The notes under the pieces were generated by a model that worked only from the letters and a program-made list of their open reading frames with translations, searched no databases and was not told the DNA's origin. DNA of 64,000 nt, taken from NCBI RefSeq assembly GCF_030052815.1, contig NC_079497.1, positions 16,568,258 to 16,632,257 of the forward strand, written 5' to 3'. Positions 46,388 through 60,000 of this stretch are shown here, in pieces; positions within the stretch are counted from its first letter, which is position 1, and the number at the start of each line of letters is the position of its first letter. Source of the DNA: Hevea brasiliensis. Taxonomy: Eukaryota; Streptophyta; Magnoliopsida; Malpighiales; Euphorbiaceae. The position numbers and the translations under genes are program-made.

Positions 46388-46642
46388 ACACAGTTGCCAT
46401 TGTCATGAGACCATAGCTAGTCTCATGACACAGAGTGTATCGACAGAGCAAGATACACTCAATTTTCACATGACACAGTTATCACTGTTATGAGACCGTA
46501 GCTAGTCTCATGACGCAGAGTGTATCGATAGAGCAAGATACACTCATTTTTCACATGACACAGTTATTACTGTTATGAGACCATAGCTAGTCTCATAACA
46601 TAGAGTATGTCGACCGAGCAAAATATACTTAATCCTCATAGT
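46388..46642 (+). repeat. 85-bp tandem repeat, three copies, with hairpins
   Basis: Units start at 46388, 46473 and 46558. Each holds two inverted repeats: atgagac...gtctcat around tagcta, and gagtgtatc...gatacactc with a ten-base loop. They lie about 100 bases before the polypurine tract. The third copy is more diverged. Confidence 0.88.
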
Positions 46643-46723
46643 CAAGTTTCATAGTTATTAGAAATTTGAGTTTCACTTTGACGAAACTTGTGCAATGCTT
46701 TTGCATTGATTTCAACTTTCGCC

Positions 46724-46738
46724 ACAGTGGGGGCAAAC
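46724..46738 (+). other. Polypurine tract of D
   Basis: acagtgggggcaaac immediately before the 3' LTR. Confidence 0.75.
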
Positions 46739-46870
46739 TGTAGACCATTATTTTGTGATGAGTATGTGCATTGAGGCCGTGGGAAACCCAATGATGAAAA
46801 ATTATATGACTGTAAGATGTAATTGGAGGCATGGAGCTGAATTATTAATTCCGTGGCATGATCTTGAAAA

Positions 46871-46945
<75 letters not shown>

Positions 46946-48843
46946 GTTTTGGGAAAATTAATTTAATTAAATTTAAATAAAATTTTATTTTATTTAAATT
47001 TAATATGGGTAGTTCTTAAATGGATCTAATTAAGTTTAATTGGGCTCCATGGGCCTAAGAAAGCCTAGTTAGGAATTTTAAATGGAACCCATTTAATTAT
47101 TTTCTGAAAATTAAAATAATAAAATATCTCTCTCCTCCTTGGCCCCACTCTCTTCTTCACTCCCTATTGGTGTCACCCCATTTCCCTCTCTTTCTATTGG
47201 TTGGAACAGCTCACCCATATTCCAGTCTCATCCAAATTCATTAATCCTAGTCATTTAAGTTATCTGAACTTTATCACACTAGGACTCCAAACCCTACCAC
47301 ACCTCTTCCTCACTCCCTATTGGTGCCTTCCATTTTTTCCTGTCTTGTTATTGGTTGAAACACCTCACCCATATCCCAGTCTTATTCAAATTCTGTAATC
47401 GTAGTTGTTTAAGTTATCTAAACTTTATCACCATAAGACTCCAAACCCTATCACACCTCTCTCCCAAAACCCTATAAATACCCTACTAGAGAAGGGAAGA
47501 AGGGGGAGATGGGAGGAAAGAGGAAGAGAAAATTCAGAGCTATAAGAAATTTAGAGATATTCAAGACTCTTTGAGTTCTTCCTTATTTTTTCTTTTCTTC
47601 AAGAAGATTTTCATACAAGATTTCTGGAAGACAAAATTGGTAAGTAGCCCTAAGGTAAGTACCAAAGAGGGCATTTGCGTGGAGCTTATGTGGAGCTAAA
47701 CGGGAGTAAGCCAGGGATATCATTGCCATACTAGAAGAGAAGACCCTTTTTTAAGGGTAGCTTGCCCCAATGGCAACTGCATTTACTAACAGGTAAGTAG
47801 CTCTAAACTCCTCGAATAACCATTGGCATGAAATTGTAGTAATAATATAATTTTATTTGGTAAATTAAAATTAACTTTGTTTTTAATTTAACTGACTTTT
47901 GCATGTAATTAATTTAAATAAATACTTTGTAAATTAAAATTAATCTTGTTTGTAAATTAAACTAACATTGGCATGTAAAATAAATTTAATTTAATACTTG
48001 GTAATTATAAAATAAATTTGCATGTTAAAAATCTTTATTAGGTTGTGATTGTTTGCGCCTTATGTGATATTATAATAAGTTACACATGTACATAATTAAC
48101 TTAGTTCAATTATCCTTATGGTAACTTGGTGAAAATTAATTAATTAGGTTAAATAGAAACGTAGGTTTATTTGAAGTTGAATTTATTTGTAAATTAAATT
48201 CTCAATAATAAATTATTTTTGGTCACCTGGTAAATATCATTTAAATAATTAGCAACCCCATAGATAGGAATTACTTGTGCATGAAAATTATGTGTAAACA
48301 ACAATCCTTTGTGAATTACTTGCATGTGTAGGATTAGAATTATATTTTTTAGGATAAAGTTTAATAAAGGAATAATAAACAAGACTTCTAGAAACATTAG
48401 TAGAGGACTGGCACTCGAATCAACGAGGTTAGACCAGGCGTAAGGGGTGCTTAACACCTTCCCCTTATGTACCCACTATCCCGAACCTAGACATTGGGCT
48501 ATGGTAATGATGGTTGTGGAAACTCTGCAAGGAGTAAGTTGCCATCCATGACCCTCGGAAGAAACATTGAATATGTCACGGTTATTACCCGGGTGGCGAC
48601 TCCTGTCTATCTATGCCTTCGTGGCATAAATCCTTAGTACCGTGGTATTGTTATGGGAAGACGGTACTTACCAGTGGTTTGATTCTATTAGGATTGTATG
48701 AAGTGCATGTCTAGGAAATGCTGTCTAAAGAGGTGATACTTAAGTGAGACCATTGTGACTCCACCATCTTTCCTGGGCATTACCTGGTGCATTTTATATA
48801 ATTCCAATGGATGATATTTCGCCTCACGCCCCCCACCCTTACA
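46739..48843 (+). repeat. 3' LTR of D
   Basis: Begins tgtagaccattattttgtga, ends cacccttaca, and is followed by TSD atatg. It has an (AAT)n tract at 46870-46944 and a TATA box at 47473-47480. Confidence 0.94.
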
Positions 48844-48848
48844 ATATG

Positions 48849-51706
48849 ACACTACGATATTTACATCAAAATAACTACAATGGTATAAATAAATATTCAT
48901 ACAAAAAGGTCAATGTAATCCTCTCAATAGCAGCTCACTCTGCTGCCTTCTCCTTGCCTTATCTGCGACAGCAAAATAAGCTATCGTTGAGTAAAATTTA
49001 CTCAGTGGTGCACAATAAAAATTTAAAATACTGTAAATAAAATATTTATTGACAAATTATAATTCAATCATTTCACAATCTCATTCCACAATTTCCAAAT
49101 CACATTAATAATACAATTTTGTCAAATAATTTCATAAACACAGTGTTGCCAATCCATACAAAACTTAAGTCATGACACAAAATTTCCGATCAATGCCGTG
49201 TTGTACACCACGACAAAGCAATCTACAACCTCACAAATTGAAATCAATGAGGGAGGTGGCTAGCTAGCTAATGAGTACTCATCCGATCTCGACCTCAACT
49301 AGTAAGCAAGAGAGGGAGGAAAATAATCGATCTCAACCCCATAAATGGAGGAGGAATAATATAGTATTGTCATGCTAAGTGTGAAGCCAAAATCAATTTA
49401 AAATAATTTATTCAAATATTGCATGCAAAATTAAATCAATTTCCAAAGTCACATTTTCATTCACAAAATGGCAACACAAAAGTTCTTAAACTCATAATTA
49501 ACACAGAAATTTCATAATGCATACTATATCAAAATTTCAATGAGAAAATGCTTAAATAAGGTTTATTGTGCACAAACCTGATTTGAGTCGCCTCTAGGCC
49601 TTGAATCAATGTTCCTTATCTATTCCCAAGTCTTTTTCAACTGAAACATGCAAATTACAGCGTTTCAGTATCATAACTCATAATAATTCCAATAAATAAA
49701 TTTACACCTACTTAATTCTAGCCCTAATTTGCTTAAAATAACGCTATTTGAAGTTTGCATTTCGGGGTTACTATTCATGACACTATTCAAATCAAAATAT
49801 TGACTTTCTCATGCTTAATAGATATGAGAATTACAAATACTCCCACATACCACATTTTGAGTGTCTAATTTATTGGCAATAGTTGTCATTTCAATTTCTA
49901 AGTCTCCTAAGAGAAATTACCATTTTTCAATTTTGGTCTCCTATTTTGCACTGTTCTATTGGTATGGTTACTGTAGGAATTTCGCTAAGTGTCCTTCATC
50001 AAAGTTGTTACTTATTGTCTTATCTTTAATTTCCTTTTTAAATCACTCCATTCAAAGTTTTGTAGCCCAAGATATGGACATTTTTCTAAGGCTGGCCGGA
50101 TTTGTTCAAACCCAGAATTCTGGGCACTTTCTTGGTTCTGGCAGTTTTGGTGTGCTGATTACAGCTCACTTTTTGGATGGGTTATGGTCAGAATTTTGAT
50201 TTGTATTCTTCATAAAAGTTGTAGTGCTATGTCTCAGCTTTTCATTGGTATAAAAGTCAGGTCATTTGGACCTTCCTACACCAAGTTATCGCCAAATGAA
50301 TAAACACTGTTCATTTGGTCATTTTGATAGAGTGGCACTGCACATTACCCGAATTTGACCTAATTGTTCACTATGTTACTGTCATTTTCTGGGCATGGTT
50401 TCCACACAAAAATTGTGGCATTATGTGTCTACTTTCATATCCAATTGGCCTCACACCAATTAGGGTGACGGAATTATAGTTTTGGTCTCTGAAAAGGACC
50501 TAGGTCATACTGCCCAAAAGTGACCCTTCTCCAATCCGAATTGCATTGCAATTCTAATCACTCCAACACATCTCAGTTGGTCAAAATTGACCATTTCTAA
50601 CCTCAATTAGGGTCAATTGTATCAATTAACTATTTTCTCCAATTTTTTGCCCTAATTTCATGAACTCAAGAACCCTAATTTTTGAAATTGTTCCATTAAT
50701 GCAATTAAAGCAGATATTCAACTCCTACACACTTAATTAAGCTCACATACCATTTTTATCTCATCAAAATCATGCAAAACCCTAATTTTCTCATGTGGCT
50801 AAAATTTCTAAATGGTCCAACATACTTGATTTATTTTGAATTTTTCATAATTTCTAAGTTAATTTTAACTACTTAACCATGAATTTGAAGAGAAATTGAG
50901 GGGAACAATCACTAACCTTTTCTCTGGATTTCAACTCTTCAATTCTCTCACTTTCTTCCTTCTTTTCCTTCTTCAATCTTCTTGTCTAGTTGTAATAGCA
51001 AGGTTTATCAAGAAAGTTGAGGGAATTTATGGTTAATTTTAGGGTTTAAAAAGCTTAGTGAAGCTTATCAATGGTAGAGAAATGAAGTAAGAGAGAGGGA
51101 AGTGAGAGATAGTATTTCAGCCAAATGAAGAAGACAACCCAACAATTTTTTTTTTCTTTTGTTTTTATGTCTAATTATCTTAAATTTTGACTTAGTCAAC
51201 TTTAATTAAATAAATTGCATTTTTGACATCATGTATGATGTCATTTGGATGATGTCATAATTCACATTTCCTTTTCTTTTCTTTTTTCTTTATTTTTTCA
51301 TAGATCTTTAATTTAATTCTATATTTCAAAATTTTCATTTCTTCGATTTTATTGGACAGTTAGGTCATGAATCACCTCTAGGGGTGAATTGACCAATTTG
51401 CCCCCTCACCGGTCTGATCTGATTTGGAATTAATTCGGTATTTCTTCCAGAACTTTGACCTAATTATTTGACCTACTTATCAACTCTTTTCTCTGATTTT
51501 CTCTTTTCCACTAGGTTTGCACTACTTCTTAGGACTGCGGTGTTATAATTTCTCGTTTAAAATTAGGGTTAGAACTGACCTCGCAGTCATTTCCCGGTAA
51601 GGTTACCTATCGCCGTGACCCCCGGCTCATTTAACCTTTTATTTTTTGTTTTTCTTATTTATACTTCGCTATCTAGTACTCACTATTTATTTCCATTCAG
51701 AGCTTT
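48849..51706 (-). repeat. 5' LTR of E, middle part
   Basis: Matches about 32011-34810 of the 3' LTR. A palindrome-like site lies at 50291-50320 and a TGACATCA palindrome at 51224-51243. Interrupted at 51706 by solo LTR F. Confidence 0.92.
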
Positions 51707-54700
51707 TGTAACACCCCTATTTGAAGAAGTATGGGAAAAACAAAAGGAAAAGAAAATTAAATTAAAAAGACTTATGACATCATCATGGTGATGCAAGCAT
51801 GACCTCATTAATATTATAATTTTAAAATATGAAAAAGTGAGGATAAATATTACAAAAATAAGACAAAAAAATAAAAAGAAAAAGTGGTCTTCTTCTTCTT
51901 GTTTCCGTCACTCTCTCTTTCTCTCTAATTCTCTCACAATTCCACCATTTTTAACCCTTAAAAGCTTGATTTCTCCTGCCTTCCTCACCATAAAACCCCT
52001 AACCACCAACATTAAAGTTTGATTTTGGACCTTGGTGGAGTGATTAGTAACCAAAAGAAGAAGAAAAGAAGGAGACTTAGAGAATTAGAGAATCCATAAA
52101 TCAAGGTATGTATAAATTGGTTTTAAACCTTTAAATACTACTTGAAATTTAGTTGAGATGCATGGAAATTGTGAAGAAAATAAAAATAATCTTGCATGCA
52201 TGATGAGTAGAAAATTTCAGCAGCCATGGTACCCTAGAGTTTTATAGTGTTTAGTTAGGTTAAACATGAAATCTTGGTGAATTAATATTGTATAGGTGAT
52301 TTGTATGTTTAAATTGCATGAATTGAGCTAAGCATGAAAATTAGGGTTTGGCACCTAGGGTTTTGGAAGAAAAAAATGTGAAAATGTGTTAAATGGTGTG
52401 TTTAACCTAGTTTGAGCTAAGAAATGGTCATTTGTGACCAATTGGAGTATGTTAGAAGTGTTGGAACCAAATGCAAATTCGGATTGCTTAGGGTCATGCT
52501 GCAGGCAGCAGGACCAAGGTCTCTTTCAGATACCAAAACTGAAAATCTACAAGTCCAATTGGTATGAGGCCAATTGGGAATGAAAATAGACACAAAATGG
52601 AACATTTTTCATTTGGGAATCATGCCCAGAAAGTGACCATAGCATAGTGAACAAATTGGCCAAATCCGTAATTAGGCAATCTGACCTGTGCAAAAATGAC
52701 TAAATGAACAGTGTTTGTTCATTTAACCTTAACTTGGGCTAGGCATGTCTAAATGACTTGAAATTTTACCAGTGAAAAGCTGAGATATAGACCTAAAACT
52801 TTCATGAAGAACACAAACCCAAATTATGCCCTTAACCAAGTCATTTGGCTACCCAAAGTTAGTGACTTAAAACTGCTAGAACCAGTTTGGTGCCCAGAAA
52901 TCTGGGTTAAGTCCAATCTGGCAGCAATGATTCAAATGGCTATAACTTGAGCTAAAAAACTCCAATTGGAGTGATTCAAAAAGGAGAATAAGTTTAAGAC
53001 AATAAGGAACAATTTCTATAAAGAAAACTTATCCAAATTCTAACAGCAACATGACCAATGGAACAGTGCAACATAGGACACCAAAACTGAAAATTTGCAA
53101 TTTTGCCTAAAAGACTTAAAATTTGAGAAAACAATCAAAACCAACAAATTTAGTAACCAAAATGTGGTATGTGGCTGAAGTTGGAATTCCCATACCTATT
53201 AAGCCTTAGAAAGTCAACAAATTGACTTGAATAGTATCATGAATAGTAACCTCGAAATACAAAATTTAAAGAATGCCAAGTTTAGCATATTAAAGCTAAG
53301 TATAAGTGAATTTGAATTTATTTTTGGATTTACGATGAGTTATGATACTGAAACACTGTGAAAATGTGTGTTTCAGTTGAAAAGAACACCGGGAAAGAAC
53401 CCGAAGAATTGAGTCAAGGCCAAGAGGCGACTCGCTTAAGGTTTGTACATAACTAACTATTTTGTTACTTTTCACTTCTAAATTGATTTGAACAAGTTTA
53501 TTTTATGATTTATAATTTTGTTGTGTTGATGATTTTAATTTGTTGAATGAAATTGTATAAATTAAATGTAAATTTTCTTATGCATTTAAGGATTTATTGC
53601 ATGGTCTTGAGGATTGTAAATTTTAAGTTTGATGTGTTGCCAACCTTGAGCATGAATTTATGATGATTAAATATGTTAATGATTTGTAAACACTTTGTAA
53701 ATAGAAATTGTTTTGAATATGATTTGAAACCACAGTTAACATGGCAAAATATGTTGTAAATTCTCATTAGCTTGTCTAGTGAGATATCTCCTCCACTAGA
53801 TGAGGCGAGTTCCTTCCTCTCTGGTTTGCCAATTGGGGAAGAGTTTGAATGAGTACTCATATATACTAGCTAGTATTTGTTCCTCCCTTTTAGCCTCGGT
53901 TATTGGGAGAGTGTGAAATGTCGTGGTGTACAACATGGCATCTATTTGAATTTTGGGTCATTGGTTCAACTGTGTGAATTGTTGGCAACGCCCTTTAAAT
54001 TATCATAGTTTGATAAATTATGGTTGAAATAAATAATTTGTCAGTGATTCAAAATATTTTCGTATTGTTTCGGGATTTAAAAGAAATGTAGATAAATAGT
54101 TACTATTTGATCAAAATGTTATTCAAATGAATAATTTGCATGAATGAAAATATTGATTTCTGAATGTTATGAATTTTGAAGAATTTAGAAATTTTAAATT
54201 TTTATTTGTTATGAATTGTCAAGCATAACTTGTATTAAGTTTTAAATTATTAGTTTGTGCACCACTGAGTTCACCACTCAGCGATAGCTTTGTATGCTGT
54301 CGCAGGTGAAAGAAAATATAAAGCAGCTGGGCAAGATTACTTAAAGGCATAGTGAGACTATCTTCAGGTACATCATGGGTATACCCTTTTACTTTAGATT
54401 TTGATGTAATTCTATAATTATATGTATGAAATTTACTTTGAGCAGTTGTGCCAACTCTTTTGTAATATATTTTTGGATTGTAATGAAATACAAATTATTA
54501 TAAGGTTATCTTGAGATTTTATGTACTTATAAAGTTTTGTACTATTAAATTTTAATGCTCCAATGAATGGGAAAATTAATTTGTTTACCTCAATGAAATG
54601 TTTTAATATTTGATTTAATTTACACTGTGTATTGAGTGGTTTATGCGAATTTGTGAAATGAGATTGAATAATGGAGTTGGGATTGAGAAATATATTGAGA

Positions 54701-54995
54701 GTATCTTTATTTTCAGGTTTTAAAGAACTATTTTCTTAAAATATAGACGGCACTCTGCCAAAATTTTTGTAAAAATTGTGGAGATTTTAAATATCTAAGA
54801 ATTTAATTTATGTTTGGACTTTAAATAAAGGTTTTTAAAATTTGAAAAAAATTTTACCCACCAATTTAAAAACGAATGAAAATTGTTTTAAAATCCCTTG
54901 TAGTATATTTAATGGGTTATCGGTAGGTGAAGTACAGTAATTCATTAGATGTACTACGGGAACATGTTACATCTTACAAGGAGTAGGGTGTGACA
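51707..54995 (+). mobile_element. Solo LTR F (chromovirus)
   Basis: 3289 bp, tgtaacacccctatttgaag ... gagtagggtgtgaca, with perfect TSD gcttt at 51702-51706 and 54996-55000. It is closely related to LTR G. There is no internal sequence and no second LTR, so an element was reduced to one LTR by unequal recombination between its LTRs. It carries the palindrome-like site at 52698-52728. Confidence 0.95.
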
Positions 54996-55000
54996 GCTTT

Positions 55001-55102
55001 TTTAGGTGTCTTAAACATGGTTCTAATATTCTTAATTGTCCGGACCGACACTGGTCACCAGAACAGTGCATTACATATAGCTATGCATATAGGGGTGTTA
55101 CA
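55001..55102 (-). repeat. 5' LTR of E, outer end
   Basis: Last 102 bp of E's LTR, ending ggggtgttaca, followed by TSD ctata. Confidence 0.9.
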
Positions 55103-55774
55103 CTATACTCAAGCTTAATTGGTAGCCTGTGTTCCACCAAACTTCTTTGGAGACTTCGTATCTCATAGTAATCCCAAGCAAAACAATTTTCATATTCATG
55201 AAGTAAAGAAATTATTTTTTTTTTTCTAAGTCTTTCCTTAACAGAGAGCTAATATAAGTTACCCTTGGTTCTACAGGTGAGCCGAGGTTCATCTCCTTTA
55301 AAGGATCTTATACACCAGTCAATATGTCATCCAACTTTACAGGTGCTAGATTCAAGTCCTAAAGTTGCAGTTCTCTAGGTTCCTCCTTCTCTAGTTCTTC
55401 TTCATATATGAACTCAGCTCCTTCTACCTCCAAGATCTCTTCTATCTACATTTCTGTCAAGGAGCTGCTACATCTGAACTCTAGAAATGGCAGCTGTGGC
55501 TACTGCCAACTCCTCCTCTGTGTGTTTGCTACTCATCCTGGTGCTCTTAAATTAGGGGCTCCTTCATTGACCAATAATAAGGCATGAGTGCAAGTGTTTC
55601 TCCACCTTTCTCTATTAGCTTCTCTGATCCCTTCTCTTACTTCTTTTTTATAGGTGAGGAGGTTGCTGTGGTCTTTGCATACACCACATGGTTTTCTCTA
55701 GGGGCATTGTGAGCTGATAACCCCCAAGCTTTCTTCTTGAAGAACTAAATAGGACTGATATCTACATCATAGTA
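55103..55774 (-). pseudogene. Element C: region before RT
   Basis: The minus strand from about 55210 reads LLHEYENCFAWDYYEIRSLQ, then RSLVEHRLPIKLEY, and meets E's TSD. The frame resumes as PHHQALRR at 31485. The stretch 55220-55774 is degraded linker between protease and RT. Confidence 0.82.
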
Positions 55775-56220
55775 CTAGGCCTTAATTGCCTCTGAGTTAG
55801 TCATAAAAGGCTTAGCATCTGCCCATACCACTTCTACATCATTTCCTTTATAAAATAATAAAAATTGGTGAAAGGAGGAAGGAATACACCAGTTCGCATG
55901 TATCCAATCCCTCCCCAATAGAGCTTGATAAGTTGCAATGGAACGAACAACAAAAAATGCAGTATTAGAAGACTTACTCTCCATAGTTAACTCCACTGGT
56001 AGAACACTGAGAGTTTTAGATACGGCTTTAGTGAAAGCTGATACCAAGATATCAGTTGTGATCAGGTCCTGTTCTATCTTTCCCAAGGTTAACAACATCC
56101 TGAGTGGCATAATGTTAACAGCCAACACATTATTAATCAGCACCCTGGAAATGGGTGGCTGTTAAGATGGGCTATTATGTACAAAGGACATAGGTGCCTG
56201 GTCATCCTTTTAAATGGTTT
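55775..56220 (-). pseudogene. Protease region of element C
   Basis: An open block of 122 codons (55775-56143), preceded by RHLCPLYIIAHLN. It reads VLAVNIMPLRMLLTLGK, then VLPVELTMESKSSNTAFFVV and YQALLGRDWIHANWCIPSSF, and VEVVWADAKPFM, all standard in Tat protease. The active-site position reads LINNVLA, so the catalytic Asp is Asn and the following Gly is Val. Confidence 0.85.
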
Positions 56221-57095
56221 GTAGATTATAACTTTCTTTGGTTCCCTTGGGTTGGTGCATTGTATAACAACTCCATTACACAATTCAGCTTCCAGGTATC
56301 TACTGATTTCTCAGGAATCTCCTCAAGTTCTTCCACCATCACCTTATGGAAGGCAGTGGGTAATAACAAACAAGTAACATCACAATCAACAAGTAGTTTC
56401 TTACCTCCTTTTTGTCATTATGGTACCTCTTCTAAACTTCCCACTGACTCTGAATCCTCTATCATCTTTCTATTGAATTTGTTTTTTGGCAGAGGCTTTT
56501 CTTTCTCAACTTCTATTCATCTTCTTTCTATTGCCCTCTGCCTCTAAAGCCTCCTTTTCTGTGTTCAGCTTAATGGCTATGGGAATTTGGGATGGCGCAC
56601 TACTTACCATTTTTGGCTTGGTGGTACTAGAGATGGTGCTATGAATCTAGATTAATTCTTCTAGAACTTCACTGCAAGTGCAACAGGTGCGATAGGTGCA
56701 AGATTTTTGGCCTTCTGAGGAAGGCGGTCTGGCTAGTAACCAGCTTTGCTATTAACTCCACTAGTACCTCAGTATCTGTTAAAGCTCTGCTACCTGTGAT
56801 CCAAGTGTTTTCCACCTAGCCACTTCTTGAATGGTGATTCAAATTAGAGGCATCTCCTGACTGAATGCCTAGCAACCCTTGGGAGAGTGCCATAGGTTGA
56901 ATATCTGTGAAAGGAACCTCTGGATTTTTGGATTACCTCAGTTTGAACCTATAATCTTCTGAGTTCGTTGATGAAGTCCCTCAAATCCACAATGGCTATG
57001 TTGATGGGAGCCATAGGTGAAAATGGGTCCTCATAAATAATCATTGCTTCTTCTAAGGAAACTTCAAGATACCCTCATTAATGTGATCCTGGATC
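56221..57095 (-). pseudogene. Element C: gag C-terminus and gag-protease linker
   Basis: Mostly without a usable frame. Near 57090-56950 the minus strand reads DHINEG, EEAMIIYEDPFSPMAP and INIAIVDLRDFINELR, resembling the end of Tat gag. It is cut at 57095 by insertion of element G. Confidence 0.5.
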
Positions 57096-60000
57096 TGTAA
57101 CACCCCTATTTGCATAGCCTGGTATATTTCACTATTCCGGTGACCAGTGGCGGTCCGGATAATTAAGAGGATTAGAACCACATCTAAGACAACTAGATAA
57201 GCCCTGAACACAAATAATTAGTAATTGTCAATTAGTTAAGTATAAATAAGCAAAACAAAACATAAGAAGTTAAATGAGCTGAGAGTCACAGCGATGGGTG
57301 ACCTTCTTGGGAAGGACTGCGAGGTCAATTTAAACTCAAATTTCAAACCATAAAATGTGACGCCGCGGTCCTTAGGACTATTGCGAACATAGTGGAAAAG
57401 AGAAAATCACAGAAAAGAATTGTTAAGCAAGTCAAATAATTAAGTCAGGGATCCAGAAGAAATATCAAATAATTTACAAACCAGATTGAACCAGCGAGGG
57501 GCAATTTGGTCAATTTACCCCTAGAGCTGACACCTGACTTAACTGTCTAATAAAATCGGAGAAACAAAAATTTCAGAATGTAGAATTAAATTAAAGGGGA
57601 ATGGAGAAAAGAAAAAAAAAAAAGAAAAAGTTTATTACATCATTTGATGACATCATCATGATATCAAAAGTAATTTTGATTTTTCCCTACATAATTGACC
57701 AAGTCAATTCTTGTTAAATAAGACATAAAATAACAAAAAAGAAAAGAAAAAAACTCATTTTGGTCTTCATCTTCCTAGAGTGCCGCCCCATCTTCTCTCC
57801 CTAACTCTATCATTTTTCCTCCATTAACATACCTTAAAAGCTCACCAAAACCTTACTTTCCTTTATGATCTTCATAATCCTTAACACTAAATATTGAAAT
57901 TTCATCTTGGGTTGATACTTGAAAGTGAAAGAAGAGGAAAGGAAGGAGATTTGAAGAAGTAGAAAATTCATAATTTGAGGTAAGTTAATCAAATCTCTTT
58001 CCTTAGTATAAATGCTTGAAGTTGAGTTAATGTGGATGAATTATTGTAGAAACAAATGACAAAAAAAAAATCATGCATGTATAGCAGCCCATGAAATTCG
58101 TCCATGTTAGAGATGAATAGGATTTGATGGGTTTGGATGCAATTAAATATGTAGGCAAGTTTGATTGAGACTATAGATAATGTTTATACACTTTGAGTTC
58201 ATGATTTGAAGCTATTGAAAAATTAGGGTTTTGGCACCTAGGGTTTGGGAGAGAAAAATGTGAGAATTAGCCAAATGATGCGTTTGACCTTATTTGAGTT
58301 GAAAAATAGTTATGTATGACCAATTTTGGTGTGTAAGAAGTGTTAGAATTAGTTTTAAATTCGGATTGCTTATGGTCATTCTGCAGGCAGTATGACTAAG
58401 GTTCCTTTCAGGGACCAAAACTAAAAATTTACCAATCCAATTGGTGTAAGGCCAATTGGAAATGAAACTAGACACAAAATGGCACATTTTTCATTCAGAA
58501 ATCATTCCCAGAAAGTGATCATAACATAGTGAACAAATTGGCCAAACCCGGAATTAGGCATACTGCCCTGTACAAAGATGACCAAATGAACAGTGTTTGT
58601 TCATTTGGCCATAACTTGGGCTAGGCAGGTCCAAATGACCTGAAATTTTACCAGTAGAAATCTGAGACATAGCCCTACAACTTTCATGGGAACACTAACC
58701 CAAATTATTCCCTTAACCAAGTCATTTATCCACCCAAAGTTAGTGACCTAAAACTGCCAGAATCAAATTAGTGCCCAGAAAATCTAGATTAGACTAATTC
58801 GGCTAGCCATGTTTAAATGGCTATAACTTGAGTTACAAAACTCAAAATGGAGTGATTCAAAAAGGGAAATAAATTTAAGACATTAAGGAACAACTTCTAT
58901 GAAGAAAACTTAGCTAAAATCTAACAGCAACATGACCAATAGAACAGTGCAAAATAGGACACTAAAATTGAAAATTTACAATTTTGCCTAAAAGACTTAA
59001 AATTTGAGAAAAGAACCAAAACCAATAAATTAGGTAATCAAAATGTGGTATGTGGGTGGAATTAGAATTCCCATACCTATTAAGCCTTAGAAAGTCAACA
59101 AATTGACTTGAATAGTATTGTGAATAGTAATCCCGAAATACAAATTTTAAAGAACGTCAAGTTTAGCATATTAAAGCTGGGTATAAGTAGATTTGAATTT
59201 ATTTTTGGAGTTATGATAAATTGTGATACTGAAACACTGTGAAACTGTGTGTTTCAGTGGAAAAGAATACCGAGAAAGAACCCGAGACATTGAGTCAAGG
59301 CTAATAGGCGACTCATATAAGGTTCGTGCACAACTAACTATTTTATTACTTTTCACTTCTAAATTGATTTGAACAAGTTTATTTTATGACTTATGATTTT
59401 GTTGTGTTGAGAATTTTAACTTATTGAATGAAATTGTATAATTTAAATATAAATTTTCTTATGCATTTAAGGATTTATTGCATGGTTTTGAGGATTGTAA
59501 ATTTTAAGTTTGATGTGTTGCCAACCTTGAGCTTGAATTTATGATGATTCAATATGTTAATGGTTTGTAAACACTTGGTAAATAGAAATTGTTTTGAATA
59601 TGATTTGAAACCACAGTTGACATGGCAATATATGTTATGAATTCTCATTAGCTTGTCTAGTGAGATATCTCCTCCACTAGATGGGGTGAGTTCCTTCCTC
59701 TCTGCCTTGCCAGTTGGGGAAGAGTTTGAATGAGTACTCATATATACTAGCTAGTCTTTATTCCTCCCTTTTAGCCTAGATTATTGGGAGAGTTTGAAAT
59801 TTCGTAGTGTACAACACGGCATCTATTTGAATTTTGGGTCATGGATTAGACTGTGTGAATTGTTGGCAACGCCCTTTAAATTATGCATAGTTTGATAAAT
59901 TGTGATTGAAATAAATAATTTTTCAGTGATTCAAAATATTTTTGTATTGTTTCGAGATTTAAAAGAAATATAGATAAATAATTACTATTTGATCAAAATG

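Larger units (their letters stand above)
39690..48843 (+). mobile_element. Tat/Ogre-like element D with internal deletions
   Basis: 9154 bp with perfect TSD atatg at 39685-39689 and 48844-48848. LTRs are 39690-41788 (2099 bp) and 46739-48843 (2105 bp). The internal 4950 bp keep pieces of gag, protease region, the start of RT, and the integrase ends. RT core, RNase H domains and integrase core are absent. D would depend on proteins from another element. The LTRs are very similar, so the insertion is fairly recent. Confidence 0.94.
31486..55102 (-). mobile_element. Chromovirus E (Ty3/gypsy), hosting D and F
   Basis: A minus-strand element with perfect TSD ctata at 31481-31485 and 55103-55107. 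The 3' LTR is 31486-34910. The internal region is 34911-39165. The 5' LTR is in three parts: 39166-39689, 48849-51706 and 55001-55102. Element D and solo LTR F interrupt the 5' LTR. The internal region is only about 4.3 kb because the integrase end is deleted. The TSD falls inside the RT reading frame of C, which joins cleanly when E is removed. Confidence 0.94.

Noticed and set aside
45931..46642. CRISPR-like array because of regularly repeated units
   Set aside because: Units are contiguous tandem repeats of 238 and 85 bp without unique spacers, inside a plant retrotransposon.
51707..54995. A complete element at F
   Set aside because: Only one LTR between perfect TSDs, with no PBS or coding part; a solo LTR.
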